Positions 10,293-19,119 of a DNA stretch of 56,112 nucleotides are shown here, in pieces. Origin of the DNA: Chloroflexota bacterium (GTDB lineage Bacteria > Chloroflexota > Limnocylindria > Limnocylindrales > CSP1-4); assembly GCA_003141455.1 (NCBI GenBank), contig PLMA01000035.1, positions 15,821-71,932 of the forward strand, read 5' to 3'. Position 1 is the stretch's first letter. Each line of letters opens with the position of its first letter. The notes below the pieces were generated by a model that did no database searches, was not told the DNA's origin, and worked only from the letters and a program-made list of their open reading frames with translations. A program made the translations under genes and the position numbers.

Positions 10293-11198
10293 TCAGCCCT
10301 TGACCGATCCGGCAGTCAGACCGCCGACGATCTGGCGCTCCGCCAGGCCGTAGAAGATGACCGCGGGCATGATTGCGCAGACCGTAAAGGCAAGGATGCG
10401 GGCCTGGTCGGAAACGTACAGACCCGAGAAGTTCATGACACCGAGCGGAAGGGTCCATTGATCCTGACCGCCCAGAAGAATCAGCGGCAGCATGAACGCG
10501 TTCCATGTGCCGACGATGGCCAGAACGCTCACCGTCGCGAGGGCGGGCCGGGCGAGCGGCAGCAACACGCGCCAGAAGAATCCGAACGTGCTGCAGCCGT
10601 CGATCTTCGCCGCGTCCTCGAGCTCCACCGGGATGCTTCTGAAGAAGGGCCGGAGGATGATGATCGTCAACGGCAGCCCGAACGCGGCCTGCGGTAGCGC
10701 CACGCCGAGGAGGTTCTCGCCGAGACCGATCTGCTTGACCAGGATGTACAGGGGCAGGATCGCCACTGCTGCCGGGAAGAGCAACCCGAGCGTGAACAGC
10801 GTGTAGAAGACCTCGCGACCGCGGAACACCATCCGCGCAAAGATGAAGGCCGCGAGGGATCCAAGGCCGACGGTCAATCCGACGGCAACCACGGCGATTA
10901 TCAAGCTGTTGGCGAACTCTCTCCAGAAGGTCCCGGCGTTTACCCCAAACAAGACGTCCGTGTAGTTGGACAAGACCCATGGAGCGGGAATGAGGGCGAG
11001 CGGATCGCCGACGAGCTGGCCGTTCTCCTTGAACCCACCCAGAACCGCGTACACGATCGGCAGGAGGATCAAACCGGCTACGAGGACCAGGATCACGTAG
11101 CGGGCGATATTCAGGAGGTTCCGACGGACGAACCTGAGCCTCCGGCTCCCGATGGCGCTGATTGAAGTTGTCGTACTTGTGGAAGCGGTGGTTGTCAT
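10293..11198 (-). CDS. Carbohydrate ABC transporter permease, MalG-like (CUT1)
   Basis: A 301-residue inner-membrane permease with six predicted helices. The first is ARYVILVLVAGLILLPIVYAV. The EAA loop that contacts the ATPase is visible as ELEDAAKIDGCSTFGFFWRVLLPLARPAL. The ATG at 11198 lies four bases after the stop of the MalF-like partner, so the two are probably translationally coupled. The Ser/Thr-rich N-terminus ([11 protein letters not shown]) is not conserved in the family. It works with the permease at 11203 and the lipoprotein at 12242. No CUT1 ATPase is encoded nearby, so the system presumably uses a shared MsmK/UgpC-type ATPase from elsewhere, a common arrangement in these families. 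Confidence 0.93.
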   Translation of the reverse strand: MTTTASTSTTTSISAIGSRRLRFVRRNLLNIARYVILVLVAGLILLPIVYAVLGGFKENGQLVGDPLALIPAPWVLSNYTDVLFGVNAGTFWREFANSLIIAVVAVGLTVGLGSLAAFIFARMVFRGREVFYTLFTLGLLFPAAVAILPLYILVKQIGLGENLLGVALPQAAFGLPLTIIILRPFFRSIPVELEDAAKIDGCSTFGFFWRVLLPLARPALATVSVLAIVGTWNAFMLPLILLGGQDQWTLPLGVMNFSGLYVSDQARILAFTVCAIMPAVIFYGLAERQIVGGLTAGSVKG

Positions 11199-11202
11199 CG
11201 CA

Positions 11203-12144
11203 CTACCCGTTGAATGCCGTGACTGCGCCCTCGACGTCACGCCGCAGCACAAAACGCTGGTAGGCGAGCGCCAGAACGAGGGCGAAGAGGAAGAGGATCA
11301 CTGCTAGAGCACTTCCATACCCCATCTGTTGAGACTGGAAGCCAGCCTTGAACATGGCTATGGCCATGGTATTCGAAGCGCCAAGAGGACCGCCCCTGGT
11401 CATGACCCAGATCATGTCGAACAGCTGCAGCGCTCCGATCATCGACAGGAAGACGGAGACTCGCAGGGTTGGGCCGAGTAGGGGCAGAGTGATGTGACGG
11501 AACGCTTGCCAGCGACCCGCTCCATCGATCAGGGCCGCTTCCTCGATCTCGCGGGGGATGCCCTGCAAGCCGGCCAGCAGCAGGATCATGTGAAAACCGA
11601 AGTACTTCCACGAGATGATGACGAACAGCGTGATCATCACGAAGCCCGGGTCGCCCAGCCAATCCTGTATCAGGCCACCCAAACCCATGCTACTGAAGCC
11701 GGAATCAATGAGCGCATGCGGCCGCAACAGCAGCGAGAAGACGACGCCGGTGATGGCCTCCGATAGGACGTAGGGCAGGAAGAAGATCACCCTGAATATC
11801 GTGCGGCCCGTGAATCGCCGGTTCAAGAGGACTGCCAGCGAGAGTGAGAACGGGATCTGGATTGCCAGCGAGAGCACGATGATCAGGAAGTTGTTCGACA
11901 CCGCGGTCCTGAAGGTGTCGCTGCCCAATGCCGTCGCGTAGTTCTTCAACCCGACGAAGTTGTCGAGCGGCTGCAGCCCGTTCCATTTGTAGAGGCTGTA
12001 GTGGGCAGCCTGCACGACCGGGACCAGGACGAACAGAAGGTACAGGGCCAGGGCCGGCAACAGGAACAGGGAGATCGTCACCCATTTGGTCGGTACTTTG
12101 AACCCGGCCCGTGGCCGGGCGCTCGTTGCGCTCGTTGCGCTCAT
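11203..12144 (-). CDS. Carbohydrate ABC transporter permease, MalF-like (CUT1)
   Basis: A 313-residue permease with six helices. It starts after a short ATSATSA repeat coded by three copies of a nine-base unit. The first helix is VTISLFLLPALALYLLFVLVP. The EAA loop reads EIEEAALIDGAGRWQAFRHITLPLL, close to consensus. The ATG at 12144 has AGAGGA upstream at good spacing; an in-frame GTG at 12159 is a weaker choice. It pairs with the MalG-like permease just downstream. A 12-bp stem-loop separates it from the binding-protein gene and would lower permease expression relative to the binding protein. Confidence 0.93.
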   Translation of the reverse strand: MSATSATSARPRAGFKVPTKWVTISLFLLPALALYLLFVLVPVVQAAHYSLYKWNGLQPLDNFVGLKNYATALGSDTFRTAVSNNFLIIVLSLAIQIPFSLSLAVLLNRRFTGRTIFRVIFFLPYVLSEAITGVVFSLLLRPHALIDSGFSSMGLGGLIQDWLGDPGFVMITLFVIISWKYFGFHMILLLAGLQGIPREIEEAALIDGAGRWQAFRHITLPLLGPTLRVSVFLSMIGALQLFDMIWVMTRGGPLGASNTMAIAMFKAGFQSQQMGYGSALAVILFLFALVLALAYQRFVLRRDVEGAVTAFNG

Positions 12145-12174
12145 CGCCGTTCCTCTCACCTCACCCGGGGAATC

Positions 12175-12203
12175 GAGCGGGCCGGCAGTTGGCCGGCCCG
12201 CTC
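12175..12203 (-). other. Intercistronic stem-loop between binding protein and permease genes
   Basis: GAGCGGGCCGGC at 12175-12186 is a perfect inverted repeat of GCCGGCCCGCTC at 12192-12203, with a 5-nt loop. It begins about 38 bases after the binding-protein stop codon and is not followed by a U-tract. A stem here is expected to protect the upstream mRNA 3' end or cause partial termination, as in the malE-malF gap of enteric bacteria. Confidence 0.8.
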
Positions 12204-12241
12204 TCTATTGGCGTCCTAACGGTGGACTAAGCCTGGATGGC

Positions 12242-13594
12242 CTACTGGGCAGCCGCCGCGGTGGTGATTGCTGCGCAGACCTTGTCCGGGGTGGACGCGC
12301 CGACAAACAAAGCGATGGTCGCCTCGTTGATTGCCGTGCCCATAGCCGGCGAGGTCGCCTGGTCGAGATAGAGCTGCATGAAGGTAGCCTTACCGCGGCC
12401 AGCCAGAACGAGCTGGAGGTTCGCATCCGTGACAGCGCTCTCGGTGCCGATGACCGGCGAGAGGGCGGTGGCAGGAGTGGAGGCGTTGAGCTTGGTCGCG
12501 TTGTAGACGCTGCTGAAGAACTTGAGGAAGTCAACAGCTTCCGGCGACGCGTTCTTGCCGACCGCGATCCCGTTGCCGCCGCCGACTCCGTCGGTCGCAG
12601 CGCCCTTGCCACCAGCGACGGTCGGGAACGGGAACCAACCGAGGTCGGCTCCGATGCCCTTCTTGCTGGTGCTGTCGTTCGCCTCGACGCCCGGGGCCCA
12701 CTGGCCCATAAGCTCCATGGCGGCCTTGGCATTGCCAACAGCAGCGGCCTCATTGTCGTAGGTGGCGCTCTTGTAACCGTCCTGGTAGGGATTCAGAGCG
12801 TTGAGCTTGACGACCTCGGCACCGGCCGCCTTGCAGGCGTCGGTGTTCCAGTTGCCGGACTTGATCATCTGGGCCATCGCGTCGCCGCCGCCGATGCGGA
12901 GGGCGAGGTATGTCCAGAGGTGCATGGAGGGCCACATGTCCTTGCCCGCGATGGCGAGCGGGACGATGCCAGCGGTCTTGAGCTTGGTCACGTCGGCGAG
13001 GTACTCATCCCACGTCGCGGGCGGCGCGGTGATCCCGGCCTTCGTGAAGAGGGCCTTGTTGTACCAGAAGCCGACCATGCCCATGTCCCAGGGCACGCCG
13101 TACTGCTTGCCATTGAGCGCGTAGATGCTCAGGGCACCCTTGTTGATCGTGCTGGCCCACGGCGCCACGGCGGCGGTGATGTCCTGAAGCATGCCGGCAT
13201 CGGCCTGAGCCTGCATGATGCCGCCACCCCACGACTGGAAGAGGTCAGGCGACGTGCCCGACTGCATCGTTGTCGCGAGCTTGGTCTTGAAGGCCTCGTT
13301 CTCGAGGACCGTGATGTTGATCTTGACGTTGGGATGGGCCGCCACGTAGGCGTCCGCGATCCCCTGGAAGATCGACTTGCCCGGCTCGCCGGTGGTGATG
13401 TGCCACCACTCGATGGTCACAGCCTTGGGCACTGGCGTCACTACTGGCGTCGCGAGCGGCGCGGGCGTGGCCACTCCCGGCGCTGGCGTCGTGACCGGCG
13501 CGGGCGTGGGCGATGCGCCACTCGATGAGCATGCACTGGCGACCAGCGCGAGGATGGCGGCTCCAGCCAGGAACCGCGTCGGGATCAATTTCAC
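12242..13594 (-). CDS. Sugar ABC transporter substrate-binding lipoprotein (CUT1 type)
   Basis: A 450-residue extracellular sugar-binding lipoprotein. The signal peptide ends in the lipobox LVASAC with Cys22 as the lipidation site. A Pro/Thr/Ala linker of about 40 residues follows, then the binding domain starting ITIEWWHITTGEPG-like (VTIEWWHITTGEPGKS). Motifs such as GTSPDLFQSWGGG and YGVPWDMGMVGFWYNK are typical of SBP family 1 proteins for oligosaccharides. I chose the GTG at 13594 because AAGGAG lies eight bases upstream and the signal peptide starts there. It is the first gene of the operon ending in the GH3 enzyme. Its transcript should start near 13780 at the promoter/operator described separately, leaving a leader of about 185 bases. 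Xylo-oligosaccharides are the likely ligand by context. Confidence 0.93.
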   Translation of the reverse strand: MKLIPTRFLAGAAILALVASACSSSGASPTPAPVTTPAPGVATPAPLATPVVTPVPKAVTIEWWHITTGEPGKSIFQGIADAYVAAHPNVKINITVLENEAFKTKLATTMQSGTSPDLFQSWGGGIMQAQADAGMLQDITAAVAPWASTINKGALSIYALNGKQYGVPWDMGMVGFWYNKALFTKAGITAPPATWDEYLADVTKLKTAGIVPLAIAGKDMWPSMHLWTYLALRIGGGDAMAQMIKSGNWNTDACKAAGAEVVKLNALNPYQDGYKSATYDNEAAAVGNAKAAMELMGQWAPGVEANDSTSKKGIGADLGWFPFPTVAGGKGAATDGVGGGNGIAVGKNASPEAVDFLKFFSSVYNATKLNASTPATALSPVIGTESAVTDANLQLVLAGRGKATFMQLYLDQATSPAMGTAINEATIALFVGASTPDKVCAAITTAAAAQ

Positions 13595-14072
13595 CTGGGA
13601 CTCTCCTTCTAACGAGACGCTCCGGCCGGGCGATCGATGGGCAATCGACGCTCTGCGGCCCTCCCTTCCAAACAACCCAAGTACTCTGATCGGCGCCTCC
13701 TCCAATTGCTCACAAGGCCGTTGCCGGTCTCGCTAGCCGCGTAGCAGATTCCGCCCTCCCTTGACGGCGGCGCAGCGCGTGCATACCTATGTAGCATACG
13801 CATGCTGGCACAGTCAAGGGCCGCCAAGGACTTGCTGGGGTAGGATGTCCAGCATACGATTTGCTCGCTCGCCGGAGCGCGTTTCGGCGAGGGCTGTCTA
13901 GCGAGCCTGGGAATCTATCGAGTTCATCAGCTCGGGCGAGCGTAGGCCGCGACACCCACGAGCCGATACGGCGCCGGGCCGTGGATATGTCAAGGTTGCC
14001 GACAGCGGCTTAGAAGCTCCCAGCGGGGCACCGGCAGAGGCCGCCAAAGTTGCATTTGTGGAGGTCGGAGTC
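13595..14072. other. 478-bp divergent regulatory region, sugar importer / xylA
   Basis: No protein gene is supported here. It holds promoter/operator module A (13781-13817), the extra AGCATACG half-site at 13851-13858, and leaders for both divergent genes. I find no convincing -10/-35 pair for xylA, so its promoter is unassigned. Confidence 0.6.
13781..13817 (-). promoter_or_regulatory. Promoter/operator module A, oligosaccharide operon
   Basis: On the minus strand a TTGACT -35 box (13812-13817) is followed, 18 bases on, by TACATA (13788-13793) with the extended TGC before it. Inside the spacer lies AGCATACGCATGCT (13793-13806), a near-perfect dyad with a central CG as in LacI-family operators. 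A second overlapping dyad, CATACCTATG, covers the -10 region. Bases 13781-13806 recur without change at 20633-20658. A further half-like site, AGCATACG, sits at 13851-13858. Bound repressor would cover the -10 and spacer. Confidence 0.75.
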
Positions 14073-15263
14073 ATGGTCCTGACGACGGGCAGCGCAGCGC
14101 GCGAGGCGTATCGGCCGACCAGCGCCGACAAGTTCACCTTTGGCTTGTGGACGGTGGGCAACGCGGGGCGAGATACGTTCGGCAGCGAGACCCGACCGCG
14201 GCTGGACCCAAACGACAGCGTCCGTAAGCTGGCCGAACTCGGGGCTTATGGAATCTCCATGCACGACGACGACCTCGTCCCGTACGACGCCTCGCCGGCC
14301 GAGCGCGACCGGATCGTCGGGCGCCTCAAGGAAACCCTCGCCGACACCGGCATGGTCGTGGCGATGGCAACGACCAACCTCTTCGGCCATCCGGTCTTCA
14401 AGGACGGGGCCTTTACCTCAAACGACCGGGCGGTGCGCCGCTACGCCATCGCCAAGACGATGCGGGCGATCGACATCGGAGCCGAGCTCGGGGCGAAGAT
14501 CTACGTCTTCTGGGGCGGGCGCGAAGGCGTCGAGGCGATGGCAGCGAAGCGACCGTCTGACGCCCTGGACCGATACCGCGAGACCATGGACTTCCTGTGC
14601 GAGTACGTGATCGACCGCAAGTACGGGATGCGCTTCGCGCTGGAGCCCAAGCCGAACGAGCCCCGCGGCGACACCTTCCTGCCGACGGTCGGCCATGCGC
14701 TGGCCTTCATCGGCAGCCTGGCCCATCCAGAGATGGTCGGGCTCAACCCCGAGACGGCTCACGAGACGATGTCCGGCCTTTCCTTCTACCACGCCGTGGC
14801 CCAGACCCTCTGGCACGGCAAGCTCTTCCACATCGACCTCAACGGCCAGAAGATCGGCCGCTACGACCAGGACCTGCGCTTCGGCTCCGAAGGCCTGAAG
14901 GACGCCTTCTTCCTCGTCAAGTTGCTCGAGGAGTCCGGCTACGAGGGCCCGCGCCATTTCGACGCCCACTCCTACCGCAACGAGAACATGGAGGGAGTCT
15001 GGGACTTCGCCGCGGGCTGCATGCGCACGTACCTGATCCTCAAGGAAAAGGCCAAGCGCTTCGCCGCCGACCCCGAGATCGCCGCCGCGCTGGCGGAGGC
15101 CTCTGCCCCCGAGCTCGGCGTAGCCAGCGTGGGCCGCTATTCCGCCAAGGCCGCCGCCGAGCTTGCAGCGAACCCCGGCGACCCCAACGAGCTTGCACGG
15201 CGCGGCTACGGCAACGAGCGCCTCGACCAGCTGGTCATGGAACTGCTCATGGGCGCCCGGTGA
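14073..15263 (+). CDS. xylA: Xylose isomerase
   Basis: A 396-residue enzyme converting D-xylose to D-xylulose, and usually also glucose to fructose. It is of the shorter, actinobacterial-type class I. Active-site residues are visible: His in [10 protein letters not shown], the metal-site Glu and Lys in [11 protein letters not shown], Glu and His in [13 protein letters not shown], Asp in [19 protein letters not shown] and Asp in HFDAHSYR. All are intact. The ATG at 14073 has GGAGG eight bases upstream; the in-frame GTG at 14058 overlaps that box and is rejected. It is divergent from the oligosaccharide importer and is followed by xylB after 39 bases, so the two form a xylAB transcript. Confidence 0.97.
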   Translation: MVLTTGSAAREAYRPTSADKFTFGLWTVGNAGRDTFGSETRPRLDPNDSVRKLAELGAYGISMHDDDLVPYDASPAERDRIVGRLKETLADTGMVVAMATTNLFGHPVFKDGAFTSNDRAVRRYAIAKTMRAIDIGAELGAKIYVFWGGREGVEAMAAKRPSDALDRYRETMDFLCEYVIDRKYGMRFALEPKPNEPRGDTFLPTVGHALAFIGSLAHPEMVGLNPETAHETMSGLSFYHAVAQTLWHGKLFHIDLNGQKIGRYDQDLRFGSEGLKDAFFLVKLLEESGYEGPRHFDAHSYRNENMEGVWDFAAGCMRTYLILKEKAKRFAADPEIAAALAEASAPELGVASVGRYSAKAAAELAANPGDPNELARRGYGNERLDQLVMELLMGAR

Positions 15264-15302
15264 CGGTGGACTGACGCCAGCCTGCACGGGACCGCGACAC
15301 CG

Positions 15303-16763
15303 ATGGCAGCGATGAGAACGCTGGTCGCCGGCGTCGACTGCTCGACGCAGTCGACCAAGGTCCTCGCCATCGACGTGGAGACCGGTGAGATCGTCGGGCG
15401 CGGACACGCCTCGCACGAGGTCACCGGCGTTGGCGGAGCTCGTGAGACCCACCCGGACGTGTGGTGGGAGGCTCTTCGCACCTGCCTGGGACAAACCGGC
15501 GTGGCCCGCGACATAGCCGCGATCGCCGTCGCCGGCCAGCAACACGGCCTCGTGTGCCTGGATGCGAGGGGCATACCCCTACGTCCGGCGATGCTCTGGA
15601 ACGACACCCGGTCGGCCCCCGACGCGGCCCGGCTCGTCGAATCGCTGGGCGGCGCCGAGGCCTGGGCGGAGCGGATCGGAAGCGTCCCCGTCGCCTCGTT
15701 CACCGCCACCAAGTGGGCCTGGCTGAGACGGATCGAGCCCGAAGTCGCGGCTCGGACACGTGCGGTCCGTCTGCCCCACGACTATCTCACCGAACGGCTG
15801 ACGGGAGAGGGGGTCACGGACCGGGGTGACGCCTCGGGCACGGCGTGGTGGTCCACGGCCACTGAGAAGTACGTTCCCGGCGTACTCTCGCTGCCCGAGC
15901 TGGATCTGCCGCCCGAACTGCTGCCCCGCGTCCTCGAGCCGACTGAGCCCGCCGGCGCCGTCACCGCCGAGGCAGCCGAGGCGACCGGTCTTCCGGTCGG
16001 GGCCCTGGTCGGCCCAGGAACGGGCGACAACATGGGCGCGGCATTGGGGTTGGGGCTGCGACCGGGCATGCCAGTCCTCAGCCTCGGAACGTCCGGCACG
16101 GTCTACCTTGTCTCCAAGACGCGCACCGCCGACCCGACCGGGAACGTCGCGGGTTTCGCCGACGCCTCGGGCAAGTTCCTGCCACTTGCGGCCACCCTCA
16201 ACTGCACGCTCGCCGTGGATCGTGTGGCGGCGTTGCTCCACCTGGACCGCAACGATGTCGCTCCGAGCAACGGCGTTGTGGCCCTCCCCTACTTCGACGG
16301 CGAGCGCACACCCAACCTGCCCGATGCAGCCGCGGCGTTCTTCGGGCTGCGCCACGACACGGATCCACGATCGATACTGATGGCCACGTACGAAGGCGCC
16401 GTCGTGAGCCTCCTCGACGCGCTCGACGTGATCGACCAGTGCTCGTCCGGGGTCGATACGAGCGCGCCGCTGGTCCTGATCGGCGGAGGAGCGAGGGGCG
16501 AGACCTGGCAGCGCGTGGCACAGCGCCTGTCCGGGCGGGCGATCTCCATACCGGACGCGACCGAGCTTGTGGCGATCGGCGCGGGCGTTCAGGCAGCGGC
16601 GACAATGCGAGGTGAGACGGCGCAGGACGTGGCCGCTCGCTGGCGGACAGACCGCGGGACCCTGCTCGATCCTGTCTCACGCGACACGGAGGCGATCTCC
16701 CGCCACCGAATCGTCCGGCAGCTTGCGCTGGCCGCAGTGCAGAGGCACCCGGCCGCGAGTTGA
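15303..16763 (+). CDS. xylB: Xylulokinase, FGGY family
   Basis: A 486-residue sugar kinase that phosphorylates D-xylulose to xylulose-5-phosphate. The N-terminal FGGY domain starts LVAGVDCSTQSTKVL, the phosphate-binding loop. AIAVAGQQHGLV and PAMLWNDTRS are substrate-binding motifs, and the Asp of TDRGDASGTAWW is the likely catalytic base. The C-terminal domain has LSLGTSGTVYLV and the adenosine motif LIGGGARGETWQRVAQ. All expected motifs are present. The ribosome site is weak; the ATG at 15312 (MRTLVAGVD) is an equally plausible start. Its product feeds the tkt/tal/rpiB genes elsewhere in the window. It ends convergent with the xylG-like gene. Confidence 0.95.
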   Translation: MAAMRTLVAGVDCSTQSTKVLAIDVETGEIVGRGHASHEVTGVGGARETHPDVWWEALRTCLGQTGVARDIAAIAVAGQQHGLVCLDARGIPLRPAMLWNDTRSAPDAARLVESLGGAEAWAERIGSVPVASFTATKWAWLRRIEPEVAARTRAVRLPHDYLTERLTGEGVTDRGDASGTAWWSTATEKYVPGVLSLPELDLPPELLPRVLEPTEPAGAVTAEAAEATGLPVGALVGPGTGDNMGAALGLGLRPGMPVLSLGTSGTVYLVSKTRTADPTGNVAGFADASGKFLPLAATLNCTLAVDRVAALLHLDRNDVAPSNGVVALPYFDGERTPNLPDAAAAFFGLRHDTDPRSILMATYEGAVVSLLDALDVIDQCSSGVDTSAPLVLIGGGARGETWQRVAQRLSGRAISIPDATELVAIGAGVQAAATMRGETAQDVAARWRTDRGTLLDPVSRDTEAISRHRIVRQLALAAVQRHPAAS

Positions 16764-16769
16764 TCTCCC

Positions 16770-16784
16770 GATCTCCCTGAGATC
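16770..16784. terminator. Weak bidirectional terminator candidate between xylB and xylG
   Basis: GATCTC at 16770-16775 pairs with GAGATC at 16779-16784 across a 3-nt loop, in the 45-base gap between two convergent stop codons. The stem is short and has no U-tract. Confidence 0.35.
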
Positions 16785-16808
16785 CCGAACAGCCGGGGGC
16801 GAGCCCGA

Positions 16809-17636
16809 TCAGCCGTGGAGCTTGGCAAGCTCCCCCTGCGTGACCTCGCCGGGCATCTTCCCCATGATGATCATGGCCAGGACCTCGTCCGTCGTCACTT
16901 CCGTCTTGTTGACCGTGCCGACGAGCTTGCCGTGGAGCATCACGCTGATCCGATCGGCCAGGTCGAAGACGTCGTGGATGTCGTGGCTGATCAGGAAGAT
17001 GCCGATACCCTCTGACTTCAGCTGCTTGATCACGTTGCGCACCTGCGTCGTCTCGGCCGGACCGAGCGCGGCCGTGGGCTCGTCCATGATCAAGATCCGG
17101 GCGTTGAAGTGGATGGCCCGAGCGATGGCGATGGCCTGCCGCTGGCCGCCGGAGAGGGACACAACCGGCGTCTTGAAGTTCTTGAAATTCGGGTTCAGGC
17201 GCCCCATGACCTTGCGGGTGGTCGATTCCATGGCCGTGTCGTCAAGCGAGCCGATCCGGGTCTTGAGCTCGCGGCCCAGGAACAGGTTGGCCGCCGCATC
17301 CACGTTCTCCGCCAGGGCAAGCGTCTGATAGATGGTCTCGACACCCAGAGCCTTGGCGGCTCGCGGGTTCGGGATCACGACCGGCTGGCCGTCGATCAGT
17401 ATCTCGCCCGAGTCCGCCGGATGCGCACCCGACAGGGCGCGCATCAGAGTGGTCTTGCCGGCGCCGTTGCCGCCGACCAGACCCACTACCTCGCCCGCCC
17501 GCAGATCCACGCACACGTTCTGGACGGCGTGCACGCCGCCGAAAGCGACGAACATATCGCGCATCTCGACCAGCGGAGCGGCGCCGGTGGCCACGGCCGC
17601 GGCGGCTGCGGCCTGATCAGTCGTTGACATGCTCAT
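16809..17636 (-). CDS. xylG: Half-length sugar ABC transporter ATPase, XylG/FrcA-like
   Basis: A 275-residue ATP-binding protein with one nucleotide-binding domain. Walker A is [10 protein letters not shown], the Q-loop region is [14 protein letters not shown], the signature is [14 protein letters not shown], Walker B is [11 protein letters not shown] and the switch His is in [11 protein letters not shown]. The [15 protein letters not shown] stretch marks the CUT2 (ribose/xylose) class. Classical XylG and RbsA have two such domains in about 500 residues. This one has only the first, like FrcA, and must act as a homodimer. The Ala-rich N-terminus ([10 protein letters not shown]) is unconserved. 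The ATG at 17636 has AGGAG upstream and follows the permease stop by 15 bases. Confidence 0.92.
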   Translation of the reverse strand: MSMSTTDQAAAAAAVATGAAPLVEMRDMFVAFGGVHAVQNVCVDLRAGEVVGLVGGNGAGKTTLMRALSGAHPADSGEILIDGQPVVIPNPRAAKALGVETIYQTLALAENVDAAANLFLGRELKTRIGSLDDTAMESTTRKVMGRLNPNFKNFKTPVVSLSGGQRQAIAIARAIHFNARILIMDEPTAALGPAETTQVRNVIKQLKSEGIGIFLISHDIHDVFDLADRISVMLHGKLVGTVNKTEVTTDEVLAMIIMGKMPGEVTQGELAKLHG

Positions 17637-17651
17637 TGTTTCGCTCCTGGC

Positions 17652-19004
17652 CTACTTTGCGCGCCGCTGGATGAGCGAGTCGAGGGCCACCGCCATGATG
17701 AGCACGCTCCCCACCGCCACGTCCTGCATAGGCGAGTCCACGCCGATCGTGACCATACCCGACTTGAGGGACTGCATGACGACCGCGCCCAGAACGGCGC
17801 CTGGGATGGTGCCGATGCCGCCCGCGAACGATGTGCCCCCGATCACCGCCGCCGCGATGACCAGCAGCTCGTAGCCCGTGCCGGTGCTCGTCACGCCGGC
17901 ATCCAGACGGGCGGTCTGGACGGCTGCGGCGATGGCACAGAGGATCCCCATGAGCACGAACGTCCCGAGGATCGTGCGCCGCGTATTGATACCGGCCAGG
18001 ATCGCGGCCTCGGGGTTGCCGCCGATCGAGAACACGTAACGTCCGAAGGGCCGGCGCGTGGCCAGGAACATCATGCCCAGCGTGACTGCTCCCAGGAGGA
18101 GGACGGGGGCGGCCAGTCCGACCGGGATTATCAGACCACCCGCGGGCTCGATGATGCCATGCTCTTTCGCGTACTTCGCGGCCAGCAGCGGCGGCAGTGG
18201 GTAGTTGTTGTAGACCCACGCGGCCGCGAGGACCGTCGCGCAGCCGCCGACCATCAAGATCGCGAGCGCCCATCGGGGCCTGACAGGGAAGCCGTATTCG
18301 CGGCGCTTCCGCCGGCTGGCCAGCAGGGCGTAGACGATGCCAGCACATATGACGATCCCGACGACCCAGGTAAACACCAGACCGATCGAGCCCTGCGGCA
18401 GATTGCCACCGATGATGGAGAAGTTCTTGTCCATCGGGGCGATGGTCTGGCCCTGCTGGACCTTGAAGATCAGGCCGCGCCAGATCAGGAGTCCGCCCAG
18501 GGTCACTATGAACGACGGGATCCCAACGTAGGCGATGAGGCCGCCCTGGATGGCTCCGACCAGCGCGCCGAGCGCCATTCCGACGATCAGGGCGACGATC
18601 CAGATGGAGAACGAGTTGTAGCCGAGCCCAAGGTTCTGGGGTAGCCAGATGGCCTGGGTCATGGCCATCATGTAGGCGGTGAAGCCCATGATCGACCCGA
18701 CGGAAAGGTCGATGTTCCGCGAGACGATGATCAGGACCATGCCTGTGGCCATGATCGCCACCGGCACGCTCTGGACCGAGACGTCGTAGAGGTTGCGCGG
18801 CGTGAGGAAGAGCCCGTTGGAGGCATATCCGAAGCCGAGCCAGATGGCGATCAACGCCAGGATCATGCCGGCCAGCCGGATGTCGACTTCCATCGTCCTG
18901 GCGCCCATTTGGACACCCCTGACTCCGGCGGCTATCGGCTCAATCCAGCGCGACCACGCCCGTCGAGGTTCTTCTGCCCCCGCGTCTCCAGTGACCTGAG
19001 TCAT
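17652..19004 (-). CDS. xylH: Xylose ABC transporter permease, XylH-like (CUT2)
   Basis: A 450-residue permease of the RbsC/XylH family with about ten or more helices. The N-terminal cytoplasmic stretch of about 45 residues precedes the first helix. Typical motifs are NLYDVSVQSVPVAIMATGMVLIIV, then RNIDLSVGSIMGF, GIPSFIVTLGGLLIWRG and, late, VIGGTSFAGGIGTIPGA. A cytoplasmic or periplasmic insertion around residues 215-260 (ASRRKRREYGFPVRPRW) makes it longer than RbsC, as in XylH. The ATG at 19004 has GAGAGG six bases upstream. It sits between the xylF-like and xylG-like genes, and a stem-loop separates it from xylF. Confidence 0.94.
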   Translation of the reverse strand: MTQVTGDAGAEEPRRAWSRWIEPIAAGVRGVQMGARTMEVDIRLAGMILALIAIWLGFGYASNGLFLTPRNLYDVSVQSVPVAIMATGMVLIIVSRNIDLSVGSIMGFTAYMMAMTQAIWLPQNLGLGYNSFSIWIVALIVGMALGALVGAIQGGLIAYVGIPSFIVTLGGLLIWRGLIFKVQQGQTIAPMDKNFSIIGGNLPQGSIGLVFTWVVGIVICAGIVYALLASRRKRREYGFPVRPRWALAILMVGGCATVLAAAWVYNNYPLPPLLAAKYAKEHGIIEPAGGLIIPVGLAAPVLLLGAVTLGMMFLATRRPFGRYVFSIGGNPEAAILAGINTRRTILGTFVLMGILCAIAAAVQTARLDAGVTSTGTGYELLVIAAAVIGGTSFAGGIGTIPGAVLGAVVMQSLKSGMVTIGVDSPMQDVAVGSVLIMAVALDSLIQRRAK

Positions 19005-19055
19005 CGTCAGCCTCTCGATTGCCCCTGGATCAAAAAGCTTGCAGCCTCATAGTAG

Positions 19056-19090
19056 GCGCCCTGCACCGCGGAATCCCGGGTGCAGGGCGC
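19056..19090 (-). other. Intercistronic stem-loop between xylF-like and xylH-like genes
   Basis: GCGCCCTGCACC at 19056-19067 is a perfect inverted repeat of GGTGCAGGGCGC at 19079-19090 with an 11-nt loop. It begins about 30 bases after the xylF stop codon. This is the second example in the window of a 12-bp stem at exactly this operon position, which supports a function in setting binding protein over permease levels. Confidence 0.8.
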
Positions 19091-19119
19091 GCAGATTGAC
19101 TACCGCGTGTCTCGAGCTA

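Noticed and set aside
13427-13520. Apparent tandem repeats in the binding-protein gene
   Set aside because: They are degenerate codons of a Pro/Thr/Ala linker, not a nucleotide-level repeat array.
12086-13528. 480-codon plus-strand frame opposite the binding-protein gene
   Set aside because: The minus-strand frame has a lipoprotein signal and binding-protein motifs; this one has neither.
14418-15545. 375-codon minus-strand frame opposite xylA
   Set aside because: It is a shadow of xylA, whose metal and substrate residues are all visible.
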